A DNA stretch of 5,719 nt from Pirellulales bacterium (GTDB lineage: Bacteria; Planctomycetota; Planctomycetia; Pirellulales; Thermoguttaceae), in the NCBI GenBank assembly GCA_030642635.1, contig DAOWNK010000211.1, positions 1-5,719 of the forward strand, in the 5' to 3' direction. The notes beneath the pieces are model-generated. The model did not search any database and had not been told where the DNA came from. It saw only the letters and a program-made list of their open reading frames with translations. Below are positions 1 through 5,719 of this stretch, one piece after another. How positions within the stretch are numbered: position 1 is the first letter of the stretch; every line of letters begins with the position of its first letter. The translations under genes were made by a program, and so were the position numbers.

Positions 1-695
1 ACCTCGCGGATCGTCTGGTCGTCGGACGCCATACGGCAGTGTTGCAGCGGACGCATGTGGTCTTCCACCTTGCTGAGTTTCCGTCCGAGACTCCCGGCTG
101 GATGAAGTCGGGCAAAATCGTCGCGGCCGAAATGCCGCATCCGGCTGACGACCAGCGCCAAGGCGTCGCCCATGGCCAACATGGCGGTGGTGCTTGTGCT
201 GGGCGCCAGTCCCAGCGGACAGGCCTCTTCGATCCGGCCCAATTCAATTACGACCGTGGCCGTCCTGCCCAACGTGCTGTCGCTGCAAGCGGTGATCGCA
301 AGTATCGGCACTTTAAGTTCGACCAGTGAGGGCAGCAACCGGACGACCTCTTCCGTTTCACCGCTCTGTGAGAGCATCAACACGACGTCGTCTCGGCCTA
401 CGCGGCCCAGGTCGCCGTGTACCGCCTCGGCCGGGTGCAGGCAGTGGCTCGGCGTACCGGTCGATGCGAGCGTGGCCATGATCTTCCCTCCGACCAGGCC
501 CGCCTTGCCCATGCCGGAGACGATAACGTTGCCCCGGCACTGGTGGATGTACTCTACGGCACGGCAGAATTCGGTATCCAGCCGCTTGGCCAGATCGGCC
601 AACGAGCGGCCCTCTTGTTGGATAATCCCTCGAGCGTATCGCAGTTGCTCGAACCGGCTCAGCGGTGCCGGCTTTACGGCGGCTTCCATGCTCAT
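1..695 (-). CDS. kdsD: Arabinose-5-phosphate isomerase (KdsD/KpsF/GutQ family), 3' end beyond window
   Basis: This enzyme interconverts D-ribulose 5-phosphate and D-arabinose 5-phosphate, the first step toward Kdo for lipopolysaccharide, in the cytoplasm. The minus strand is open from ATG at 695 to the window edge (231 residues), covering the whole SIS domain; the family's C-terminal CBS pair would lie outside. Visible motifs are GMGKAG (61-66), FASTGTPS-like ATLASTGTPS, HPAEAVHGDLG (87-97), SQSGETEE (109-116), EACPLGLAPSTSTTA (157-171), MGDALA (175-180) and LHPAGSLGRKL (197-207). The residues matching E. coli KdsD K59, H88, E111, E152 and H193 are all present as K64, H93, E116, E157 and H198. 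An AAGGA Shine-Dalgarno (706-710) lies 12 bases before ATG 695; an in-frame ATG at 689 is a worse fit. It is divergent from the aldolase gene. The sub-type (KdsD versus GutQ/KpsF) cannot be settled from sequence. Confidence 0.95.
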   Translation of the reverse strand, partial: MSMEAAVKPAPLSRFEQLRYARGIIQQEGRSLADLAKRLDTEFCRAVEYIHQCRGNVIVSGMGKAGLVGGKIMATLASTGTPSHCLHPAEAVHGDLGRVGRDDVVLMLSQSGETEEVVRLLPSLVELKVPILAITACSDSTLGRTATVVIELGRIEEACPLGLAPSTSTTAMLAMGDALALVVSRMRHFGRDDFARLHPAGSLGRKLSKVEDHMRPLQHCRMASDDQTIRE

Positions 696-851
696 CGACG
701 TGTCGTCCTTGACTGGAGTCGCGTGTAGAAAAACAGGTGCGGCAATTGTAGCGAAAACGGCCGGATGGGGCAATGTAAATTTCAGTAACATTTCACACGT
801 ATCCACCCCCCATATAGGCCGCCCTGGTGCCGCCGTAAATTATGCAGTAGA

Positions 852-876
852 ATTACTCGGTTGGTAATCGAGTAAT
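852..876. promoter_or_regulatory. Stable hairpin / inverted repeat in the aldolase leader
   Basis: ATTACTCG (852-859) and CGAGTAAT (869-876) are perfect inverted copies. The interior adds one G-T and two A-T pairs, leaving a three-base loop (an 11-bp stem). It lies 53 bases before the aldolase ATG in the divergent kdsD-fba gap. No T-run follows on the plus strand, so it is not an obvious intrinsic terminator. It could be an operator, an mRNA-leader stem, or chance; only the dyad itself is seen. Confidence 0.5.
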
Positions 877-892
877 CGTATCCCGTTTAGCT

Positions 893-908
893 GGCGTACT
901 TGTACGCC
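893..908. promoter_or_regulatory. Perfect 16-bp dyad immediately before the aldolase ribosome binding site
   Basis: GGCGTAC (893-899), a two-base TT centre and GTACGCC (902-908) form a perfect 7+7 dyad, operator-like in size. It ends five bases before the GGAAAGAG Shine-Dalgarno (913-920) of the aldolase. A repressor bound here would block transcription, and the same sequence folded in mRNA could affect ribosome access. No regulator is encoded in the window, and the role is inferred from symmetry and position only. Confidence 0.45.
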
Positions 909-928
909 GTGTGGAAAGAGAAGTAAAT

Positions 929-1903
929 ATGATCGTCACAACCGAACAACTGTTCAAACACGCCTACGGCAACTACGCTATCGGGGCCTATAACATCAAC
1001 AACCTGGAGCAAACCGTCGGGCTGTTCCGCGGCAACCTGGGTAAGTCGGCATCGAACGACGAGCCGGTCGATCCGTCCACCAGCGCACCGTTTATACTCC
1101 AGATATCACGCGGCGCACGTGGATACACCGACAAGCGGTTTCTCGAGGCCATGATACGCACCGCCGACGAGGTCTTTCCCGAGGTCGTCTTTGCGGTGCA
1201 CCTGGACCACGGCACCGAGGAGGCCTGCTACGACTGCATCGACAGCGGCTTTTACAGCTCGGTTATGATCGACGCATCGCACGAGAAGCTCGATGAGAAC
1301 ATCGCCATTACCCGGCGTGTGGTAGATCGGGCACACGAGAAGGGTATCGTCGTGGAGGCCGAGTTGGGTCAGCTCGGCGGCGTCGAGGAGGACATTGTCG
1401 GCAGCGTCTGCCTGACCGAGCCGGACGAGGCGGTCGAGTTCGTCGAGAAAAGCGTCTGCGACTCGCTGGCCGTGGCCATCGGCACCTCGCACGGTGCGCA
1501 CAAGTTCTCCGGCTCGCAGGGGCTGCACTTCGACGTGCTGGAAAATATCAAAAAGGTGCTGCCAGAGAATTTTCCGTTGGTTATGCACGGCTCCAGCAGC
1601 GTGCCGAAGGAATGGGTGGATCGGATCAACACGGCCGGCGGCAAACTGAAAGACGCCAGCGGAGTGGACGAAGACCAATACCTGCCGGCGGCCAAGCTGG
1701 GCGTTTGCAAGATCAACATCGACACCGACGGCCGGCTGGTCTGGTGCGCCATACACCGCGAGTCGTTCCGCGACACGCCTGAGAACTTCGACCTGCGTCC
1801 GCCGGGCAAGCTGTTCATGGCCGCCTACGCCGATTACATCGTACACAAGAACGGCAAGCTCGGCTCGGCCGGGCAGTTGGCCGGCGTGCGCAAGTCGCTT
1901 TAG
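929..1903 (+). CDS. fba: Class II fructose-1,6-bisphosphate aldolase
   Basis: This cytoplasmic zinc enzyme cleaves fructose 1,6-bisphosphate to dihydroxyacetone phosphate and glyceraldehyde 3-phosphate, and runs in reverse in gluconeogenesis. It is 324 aa, close to the ~307-aa Helicobacter-type class II enzymes. Motifs in order: AYNINNLE near 20-27; HLDHG (91-95), with catalytic Asp93 and metal ligand His94; MIDASH (113-118); VEAELGQLGG (142-151), with ligand Glu145; GTSHGAHKF (185-193), with His188; MHGSSSVP (219-226), with His220; and NIDTDGR (263-269), the phosphate-binding loop. The C-terminus LGSAGQLAGVRKSL resembles the family's GSA(N/G) ending. ATG 929 is chosen over GTG 911 because GGAAAGAG (913-920) sits eight bases before it and family proteins begin with a similar MIVTTEQLF-like start. 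An insertion of about 12 residues near 40-52 (SASNDEPVDPSTS) precedes the FILQIS strand. The ORF is clean and terminates at TAG. Confidence 0.97.
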   Translation: MIVTTEQLFKHAYGNYAIGAYNINNLEQTVGLFRGNLGKSASNDEPVDPSTSAPFILQISRGARGYTDKRFLEAMIRTADEVFPEVVFAVHLDHGTEEACYDCIDSGFYSSVMIDASHEKLDENIAITRRVVDRAHEKGIVVEAELGQLGGVEEDIVGSVCLTEPDEAVEFVEKSVCDSLAVAIGTSHGAHKFSGSQGLHFDVLENIKKVLPENFPLVMHGSSSVPKEWVDRINTAGGKLKDASGVDEDQYLPAAKLGVCKINIDTDGRLVWCAIHRESFRDTPENFDLRPPGKLFMAAYADYIVHKNGKLGSAGQLAGVRKSL

Positions 1904-1928
1904 GGTAGACGGTGGGTGGTAGGCGGCA

Positions 1929-1981
1929 GGTTATGCTTTAGCATATCATGCGATATTATAATGTTATGCTGAAGCATAACC
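1929..1981. repeat. Long nested palindrome between fba and the decayed gene
   Basis: The left arm 1929-1945 pairs with the right arm 1965-1981 over 17 bp, with one G-T pair (T1939-G1971); after a T-T mismatch, CAT/ATG adds three more pairs. Each arm is itself a small hairpin: ATGCT-TT-AGCAT on the left and TTATGCT-GA-AGCATAA on the right. It therefore can fold either as one long stem or as two short ones, like a REPIN or small MITE. It lies 26 bases after the aldolase stop in a convergent gap. No T-tract follows on either strand, so an intrinsic terminator is possible but not supported. The rest of the 221-base gap (1904-2124) shows no gene; CTTGCC/GGCAAG (2017-2022, 2047-2052) is a further weak dyad. 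Confidence 0.7.
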
Positions 1982-2124
1982 TACGTGACTGTTCGGTTGG
2001 CGCTTGATCGACTCATCTTGCCGGAGTTGGGCCACATGGTCCGCGAGGCAAGGCGGTAATTTTGGGACGCACGTTTCACTGTCAAGTGACACCCGGGCAT
2101 GGTGGGTGTTCGTGTTCTTACCAG

Positions 2125-2826
2125 TTAATGCGCAGCCTTTTCAACCCCCATCCTCCACAACCTCCGTTGAGCCAACGTGTTGGTATCACTGTAGGATGCT
2201 ACTGCACCGTTTGACTTCAGTGGCGCCCAGCGCGAATACTCCGTATACGATACCCAGGTAACGTTCGGTACCGTGCGTGCGATCTTGTATACCCGTACGG
2301 CATCCTCGGTTTTGTCCATTGTTTGACAGCAAAGGCCAAGATTCATCAGTCCGAGCGCCTTCTCCGCCCCGTGGTCCATTCGTTCTGTTACTTGGCGAAA
2401 GTATTTGTTTGCTTTAACGAGGTCACGTGCGCGGAAGTTGAGTTCACCCAGCCGCAATTGAGTCCAGGCCCAGGCATAGGTTCCCTCCGGCGATTTTACT
2501 TTCTCAAACCATGCAGCGACTCCTTTTAGATAGGTTGGCGCCAGGAACGAGTACGGTCTGTAGGACTGAAGCAAGGCCTTACGGTATATAGAATCAGCCA
2601 ATCGAAACTCGGCCTAGGGTCGCAGTGGACTGTCGGAAAACTCGTCGGGTAGACGTTGGAAGTATTCCGGCCACGGATCAGGTGCAGGCTCGGTCCATTT
2701 CCGGCCGTAAATGATATCGCGCGTGGAGCGCGTCGGACGATAGGTAAACCTTAATGAAGCTTCGCCCGCTGCCCAGAGGGCTTCTTCTTTCCAGACCCCG
2801 GCCCCGGCCAGTGCTCTTTCGGAACA
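2125..2826 (-). pseudogene. Fragment 3: C-terminal region with TPR repeats, split by TAG
   Basis: In the third frame, coding resumes after a TGA at 2827-2829. It reads ERALAGAGVWKEEALWAAGE, FTYRPTRSTRDIIYGRKW and PWPEYFQRLPDEFSDSPLRP, then meets TAG (2614-2616) and continues with AEFRLADSIYRKALLQ to TAA 2125. A gene finder would start the last part at TTG 2601 (158 aa). Within that part, two TPR units are visible at residues 42-75 (AWTQLRLGELNFRARDLVKA) and 83-112 (LGLMNLGLCCQTMDKTEDAV). Both sides of the TAG have ordinary, protein-like composition, which supports a nonsense mutation rather than a gene boundary. CAG to TAG is the simplest origin. Confidence 0.68.
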
Positions 2827-3751
2827 TCATGCGTCCAATGACCCCTGTATACTGACATTTTTTCTGCAAGTTTGGCTTCGGCAGAAACCATTGCCCCAGG
2901 GATGCTACAACCACACGGCCGTGTCGATACGGCATCGCGGCGTGTCTCCAGCCGGGTGAGACGACCACGAGCAGGGAACCGCCTGTGGCCGCATAATGGC
3001 GCAATGCCAGTACATCGTGTGGAGTAAAGGCGATTGTCCCCGTGCGGACGAGGACGACCAGGGGATACTGGGCCAAGTGGCCGGCACTGATTCTGTGCAA
3101 CCCTACACTATGTGCGACGTATCCCATGGATTTCAACCGCTTGGACCAGGCATCGTGGGCGCGTGCTCCTCCGCCCCATATCAAAACCGCCTTTTGGGGC
3201 AGCACGAGGTCTTCGCCAAGCTCATGTAGTCCAGTCGCGACGTTGGCACCCCATTTATGGGCAATGCCATACTTGTCGACAACTCGTTTGTACCAGGAAA
3301 TGGCTTCTTCGGTATCCTGAAGTTCTCGGTGATAGATATTCGCAACGTGAGACGAAGCCTGGATTTGCCGGTCAAGCACGCTTGTGCGGGCTGTACTCCG
3401 GCAGTCCCAGATATCCGGCAGCGTGCCCACAAATGCGGCTCCTGTATTCTCTAGTACGTAGCGATGCGATTTGATTGCCTTTTCCCATTTGCCGGCGTCT
3501 TCCCGGATTTCCGCCAGCTCGAGATGGGCTTCCCAGCAGGCCTCAGGAACCCAGGAGAACACTTCAACGGCTCGGCTGAGGCGATGTTCAATCTGATCTT
3601 TGCCCACCGCGCGGTTGATGCCGTTTTCGTCCAAATACATCGGCGAAGTGCCTTGAACCGCCCAGTCTCTACTCCATCGCCGCCACTCCTTGCTATGATT
3701 CCCCTTGGCTGCCTCGATAATCAGATCGTAGAGTTCCAATTGCTTTGTCAT
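2678..3751 (-). pseudogene. Fragment 2: TPR repeats plus ThuA/GATase-like domain
   Basis: The open frame runs from ATG 3751 (357 codons), but that ATG is internal and overlaps fragment 1 by 59 bases. Real coding starts at about 3735 with ELYDLIIEAAKGN. TPR-like helices appear at residues 73-100 (HLELAEIREDAGKWEKAIK) and 134-162 (ANIYHRELQDTEEAISWYKRV). Residues 187-270 form an alpha/beta unit: KAVLIWGGGA, a helix, YPLVVLVRTG, then TPHDVLALRHYAATGGSLLVVV. This arrangement resembles the ThuA-like or DUF4350-like members of the glutamine-amidotransferase fold, where a 'column of DNA/enzyme-less' flavodoxin-like core is common; no catalytic Cys-His-Glu set is evident. After about residue 290 the translation turns basic and repeat-poor (KKCQYTG to the TGA at 2678) and is judged out of frame. 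Confidence 0.7.
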
Positions 3752-4391
3752 ATTCCATTTGATACCGCCACGCCTGCACCCTCTTCACGGCAGCATGAGC
3801 ATTCTTCGGTTCCACGAGCAAAACTCGTTCAAAGGCCCGGACCGATTGGCCGTGATGACCTTGGTAGAAAAAGCGTTCACCGTCGGCAATGCCCAATGCC
3901 ACAAGCACCTTGCCGGCTAACTCCTGCTCCAGATCGACCAGCTTCTCGACCGGGCCCGACCGCTTCCACCGCAACAGCGGTTCCTCCTTGCCGACTTCAA
4001 ACAACGAGACGCCTAACGTGACGGTCTTGTCATCGCCGCGAAACGACCCGGTCAACAGATACTCCGCGGCCAGTGCCTGCCCAGCGCGGTTGGCCGCGGC
4101 CGCGTCGGTAAAGCCTTTTTCAAGGTGCGTCTCTCGCAGAAAGTGGTCCACGCGAACGCGCTCCACCACCCGGATTCCCTCGTACTGCGATAGATCACCA
4201 CTGAGCATTTCGGCAAACGCCGTACGCAACACGGCCAGCTTGACCGACGGCCCTTTGTCGACCAGGTCGACCACGGCAATGGTGCGGTCGTCGGCCGGAG
4301 CGACCGTAGTCGCCGACGGCTCCCGGCCCATGGCAACGGTGTATGTGAGCACCAAGACGAAGAAGATCGGTTGCCGTTTCAGTGTTCCCAT
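3693..4391 (-). pseudogene. Fragment 1: signal peptide plus CsgG/FlgO-like domain and start of TPR
   Basis: ATG 4391 opens a typical Sec signal (KR then a hydrophobic stretch IFFVLVLTYTVA, residues 5-20). A domain beginning TIAVVDLVDKG (37-47) follows and includes the pattern E-Y-L-L-T-G-S-F with alternating beta strands (VTLGVSLFEVG). This is the pattern of CsgG/FlgO-type lipoprotein or outer-membrane assembly domains and of TolB-N-like folds, although no lipobox Cys is seen. A TPR then begins (RAFERVLLVEPKNAHA). The natural frame ends after residue 218 (KAI); the last 14 residues to the TAG at 3693 are out of frame. A GTG at 4457 would extend the ORF, but that extension runs through the 4441-4495 inverted repeat and would put residues in front of the signal peptide, so 4391 is preferred. 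No strong Shine-Dalgarno is visible. Confidence 0.72.
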
Positions 4392-4440
4392 CGCCGAGAC
4401 AATCTGCGTGTATTGAGTAGAGAGAAAAAGGAACTGCGTC

Positions 4441-4495
4441 CCAATCCTGTTCGGCACGACATATGCCCTCAGTATAGCATGCCGAACAGGATTGG
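4441..4495. repeat. 16-bp perfect inverted repeat upstream of the decayed gene
   Basis: CCAATCCTGTTCGGCA (4441-4456) and TGCCGAACAGGATTGG (4480-4495) are perfect inverted copies separated by 23 bases. It lies 50 bases before ATG 4391 of the decayed gene, where its promoter would be expected, and in the divergent gap before the sigma gene. Its size (55 bases) is close to that of the palindrome at 1929-1981, but the arm sequences differ. There is no T-run at either end. It may be an operator-like site, a small non-autonomous palindromic element, or a terminator stem. The remaining gap (4496-4652) is pyrimidine-rich with no gene. Confidence 0.7.
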
Positions 4496-4607
4496 TTATG
4501 CCCCCTTTTCGCCCGCTGACCCTTTTTGTTACTCGATTCTCCCAAACGTTCTTCCCCCCAAATGCCCATTTCTGGGTTTTTTAGGCCAATTCGCCGGTCA
4601 GCGTACA

Positions 4608-4613
4608 TATAAT
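4608..4613 (+). promoter_or_regulatory. Candidate -10 element for the sigma/fecR-like operon
   Basis: TATAAT at 4608-4613 matches the sigma-70 -10 consensus exactly, 39 bases before ATG 4653. No good TTGACA-like -35 is found 16-18 bases upstream (that region reads GGCCAATT), so the assignment rests on the -10 and its position alone. An autoregulated ECF promoter would look different. Confidence 0.35.
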
Positions 4614-4652
4614 AGAGGGTAGTGATATGTATGCTCTGGAGTTCAAGCCGCA

Positions 4653-5210
4653 ATGAGTATGGAAGCGGGGCCTATGACAAGCGAGTCGGACGACGACCGA
4701 CACGAGCGGTTCGTTATGCTGTTCGGCCTTAATCAGCCGGCGCTGTACGGTTACGTCCTGTCGTTGCTGCCGAACTGGGCAGATGCGGACGACGTGTTCC
4801 AGCAGACGAGCCTTACGCTCTAGCGCAGGTTCGACCAATTCGAACCGAACAGCAACTTTATGAACTGGGCGTGCCAAATTGCTCGATACACCGTGCTTAA
4901 CTTCCGAAAGAAGCACCGCCGAGATCGTCACGTGTTTTCCGATAAGTTAATCGAACTCTTGGCGGATGAAGCCGTGGCGGAGACCGACCAGCGCGAAGCC
5001 GAACGCCGGGTGCTGGACGATTGCCTGGCAAAACTGCCCGACAACGACCGGAATCTGGTGCGGCAATGTTACGCCGAAGAAACGACCATCAAACAGGTTG
5101 CCTGCCGGACGGGTCGCACCGCCAACAGCCTTTACAAACTACTGAACCGGATACGCGCGACCCTGTTGCATTGCATTCAGCAGATACTTTCAGCGGAGAA
5201 ACGCCCATGA
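4653..5210 (+). pseudogene. ECF RNA polymerase sigma factor (planctomycete type), interrupted by TAG
   Basis: ECF sigma factors redirect RNA polymerase to promoters controlled by a cognate membrane partner. Reading from ATG 4653 (GGAG at 4638-4641, 11 bases upstream; ATG 4659 and 4674 are alternatives) gives 185 codons. Region 2 spans about 17-93: ERFVMLF, ALYGYVLSLLPNWADADDV, FQQTSLTL, then TAG at codon 57 (4821-4823), then RRFDQFEPNSNFMNWACQIA. Region 4 spans about 120-172: LDDCLAKLPDNDRNLV, TTIKQVACRTGRTANSLY and KLLNRIRATLL, the helix-turn-helix. Related proteins commonly read L-W-R-K/R-F-D at the stop, so TGG to TAG is the likely change. The longest open remnant starts at ATG 4860 (116 aa) and lacks most of region 2, including the core-binding part, so it is unlikely to work. 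The gene ends in an ATGA overlap with the fecR-like gene. Confidence 0.85.
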
Positions 5211-5719
5211 GCCGACACGCATCACATTAAGACAATCAGCATGGGCTGATGGAACTGATCGGCGTGCTGTGCAACGGCACGATCGACGGCGATCAACTCT
5301 CGCTGTTGGAACGGCGTCTGCTGAAAAGCGCCGACGCCAGGGCGGTGTATCGGCGTTATCTGAATCTGCACGCGAGCCTGCGGCGGTGTAGCGTGATGGA
5401 ACAAAACGCAACGAGCCGCCCGAGCAACTCTCCAATCCTCGGCTTACTTGGCGATGCTGCACACTGGACACGCGAGTACTTCTCGCAGCCCGGGCCGCTC
5501 TCGATATTGGCCGCCACGATATTCATGGTCTGCCTGATTTCGATACTTAGCATCTTGCCCGCACCGACTTACGAGCCGAGCCGCTTTAACCACGCCTGCA
5601 CTACTACAACCAGTGGCACCGGCTTCCAGCCTGTGAAAAAAGAAGGAAAGCTCAAGTTCGTCGCCCGAATCACCGGTCTGCACAACTGCAAGTGGTCGGA
5701 CAACTACCTGCCGCCGCTG
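5207..5719 (+). pseudogene. FecR-like membrane partner of the ECF sigma factor, early TAA, 3' end beyond window
   Basis: The gene overlaps the sigma stop as ATGA (5207-5210), the coupled layout typical of sigma/anti-sigma pairs. It reads MSRHASH, then TAA at codon 8 (5228-5230), then DNQHGLMELIGVLCNGTIDG and LERRLLKSADARAVYRRYLNLHASLRR, the short cytoplasmic anti-sigma-like segment of planctomycete FecR-family proteins. A transmembrane helix follows at about residues 98-118 (LSILAATIFMVCLISIL). The start of the periplasmic FecR-like part is then seen (FVARITGLHNCKWSDNYLPPL), at the window edge. Codons after the TAA are open to 5719. ATG 5249 could restart translation and lose only 14 residues, so a functional shorter product is possible. 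Calling it a pseudogene therefore rests mainly on the dead sigma gene beside it. Confidence 0.7.
5617..5635. repeat. REP-like palindrome embedded in the fecR-like coding sequence
   Basis: CAC-C-GGCT-TCC-AGCC-T-GTG is a 19-base palindrome with one mismatched pair. Read in frame it contributes the peptide GTGFQPV between the transmembrane helix and the FecR-like domain. I recall this peptide and palindrome recurring in planctomycete proteins and intergenic DNA as a dispersed repeat; that is recollection, not a search result. The flanking linker (ACTTTTS before, KKEG after) is low-complexity, a tolerant place for an insertion. Confidence 0.5.

Larger units (their letters stand above)
2125..4391 (-). 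pseudogene. Decayed secreted CsgG-like / TPR / ThuA-like protein gene (whole locus)
   Basis: Read in three successive minus-strand frames, this is one continuous protein of about 750 aa interrupted by at least three lesions. Order of parts: signal peptide, CsgG/FlgO-like domain, TPR, an alpha/beta domain like ThuA or class I glutamine-amidotransferase folds, then two more TPR units ending at TAA 2125-2127. The lesions are an extra base at 3736-3737, a net frameshift between about 2882 and 2826, and an in-frame TAG at 2614-2616. That the pieces belong together is inferred from uninterrupted repeat structure across the first break, the shared strand with no intergenic spacing, and the same reading frame on both sides of the TAG. 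The intact form was probably envelope-associated. Its function is unknown to me. The three readable fragments are listed separately. Confidence 0.8.

Noticed and set aside
172..867. Long plus-strand ORF (231 codons) opposite kdsD
   Set aside because: It is antisense to a gene with all KdsD active-site residues; its translation is Ser/Thr/Arg-rich without domain features.
911..928. GTG at 911 as the aldolase start
   Set aside because: The GGAAAGAG ribosome site lies downstream of it (913-920) and points to ATG 929.
1106..1846. Minus-strand ORF of 246 codons opposite fba
   Set aside because: It is a shadow of the aldolase frame; fba has complete family motifs and this ORF has none.
3464..3692. 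Separate small genes within the middle region
   Set aside because: All short plus-strand ORFs here lack ribosome sites and lie opposite readable TPR-coding sequence.
3464..4021. Plus-strand ORF of 185 codons spanning the frameshift of the decayed gene
   Set aside because: The translation is Pro/Arg-rich with no recognisable motif, opposite clear CsgG/TPR coding.
4564..4582. Intrinsic terminator (CCCA-TTTC-TGGG followed by six T)
   Set aside because: The stem is only four base pairs and it lies on the plus strand upstream of the sigma gene, where no plus-strand transcript ends.
2614..4823. Genome-wide TAG recoding as the explanation for internal TAGs
   Set aside because: The aldolase ends at TAG at its normal family C-terminus, frameshifts are also present, and the fecR-like gene is stopped by TAA; decay explains all of them together.

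Overview
The window looks like chromosome from a planctomycete, probably Pirellulales-like. Three things suggest this: an ECF sigma gene of the type linked to a FecR-like membrane partner, a secreted CsgG/TPR protein, and an in-frame GTGFQPV-coding palindrome of a kind I recall as frequent in planctomycete genomes. Base composition is moderately GC-rich. I cannot name the species from sequence alone.

Left part (1-1903): two intact-looking housekeeping genes, divergently arranged. On the minus strand is the N-terminal 231 residues of a KdsD/KpsF-type arabinose-5-phosphate isomerase (Kdo/LPS precursor synthesis), cut by the window edge. On the plus strand is a complete class II fructose-bisphosphate aldolase (324 aa) with all metal and catalytic residues visible. 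The 233-base divergent gap contains two perfect dyads just upstream of the aldolase start, candidates for a regulatory leader or operator.

Middle part (1904-4652): a 53-base nested palindrome, then one long decayed minus-strand gene (about 2125-4391). It was once a secreted protein of about 750 aa: signal peptide, CsgG/FlgO-like domain, TPR repeats, a ThuA/class I glutamine-amidotransferase-like fold, then more TPRs. It is broken by a one-base frameshift near 3736, a further net frameshift at about 2826-2882, and an in-frame TAG at 2614-2616. A second long perfect inverted repeat (4441-4495) lies just upstream of its start, so two similarly sized palindromes bracket the dead gene.

Right part (4653-5719): a planctomycete-type ECF sigma factor followed, with an ATGA overlap, by a membrane-anchored FecR-like partner that runs off the edge. 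Both carry a premature stop: TAG at a position where the family usually has Trp in the sigma gene, and TAA at codon 8 in the fecR-like gene. Thus three consecutive genes in about 3.6 kb are inactivated, while the two metabolic genes next to them are clean. The likely reading is local loss of a dispensable extracytoplasmic signalling/secretion module, or genome-wide pseudogenisation in this lineage. Assembly or sequencing error and stop-codon recoding are the alternatives. Recoding of TAG is argued against by the aldolase ending normally at TAG. I do not see a convincing undescribed defence, mobile or RNA system here.
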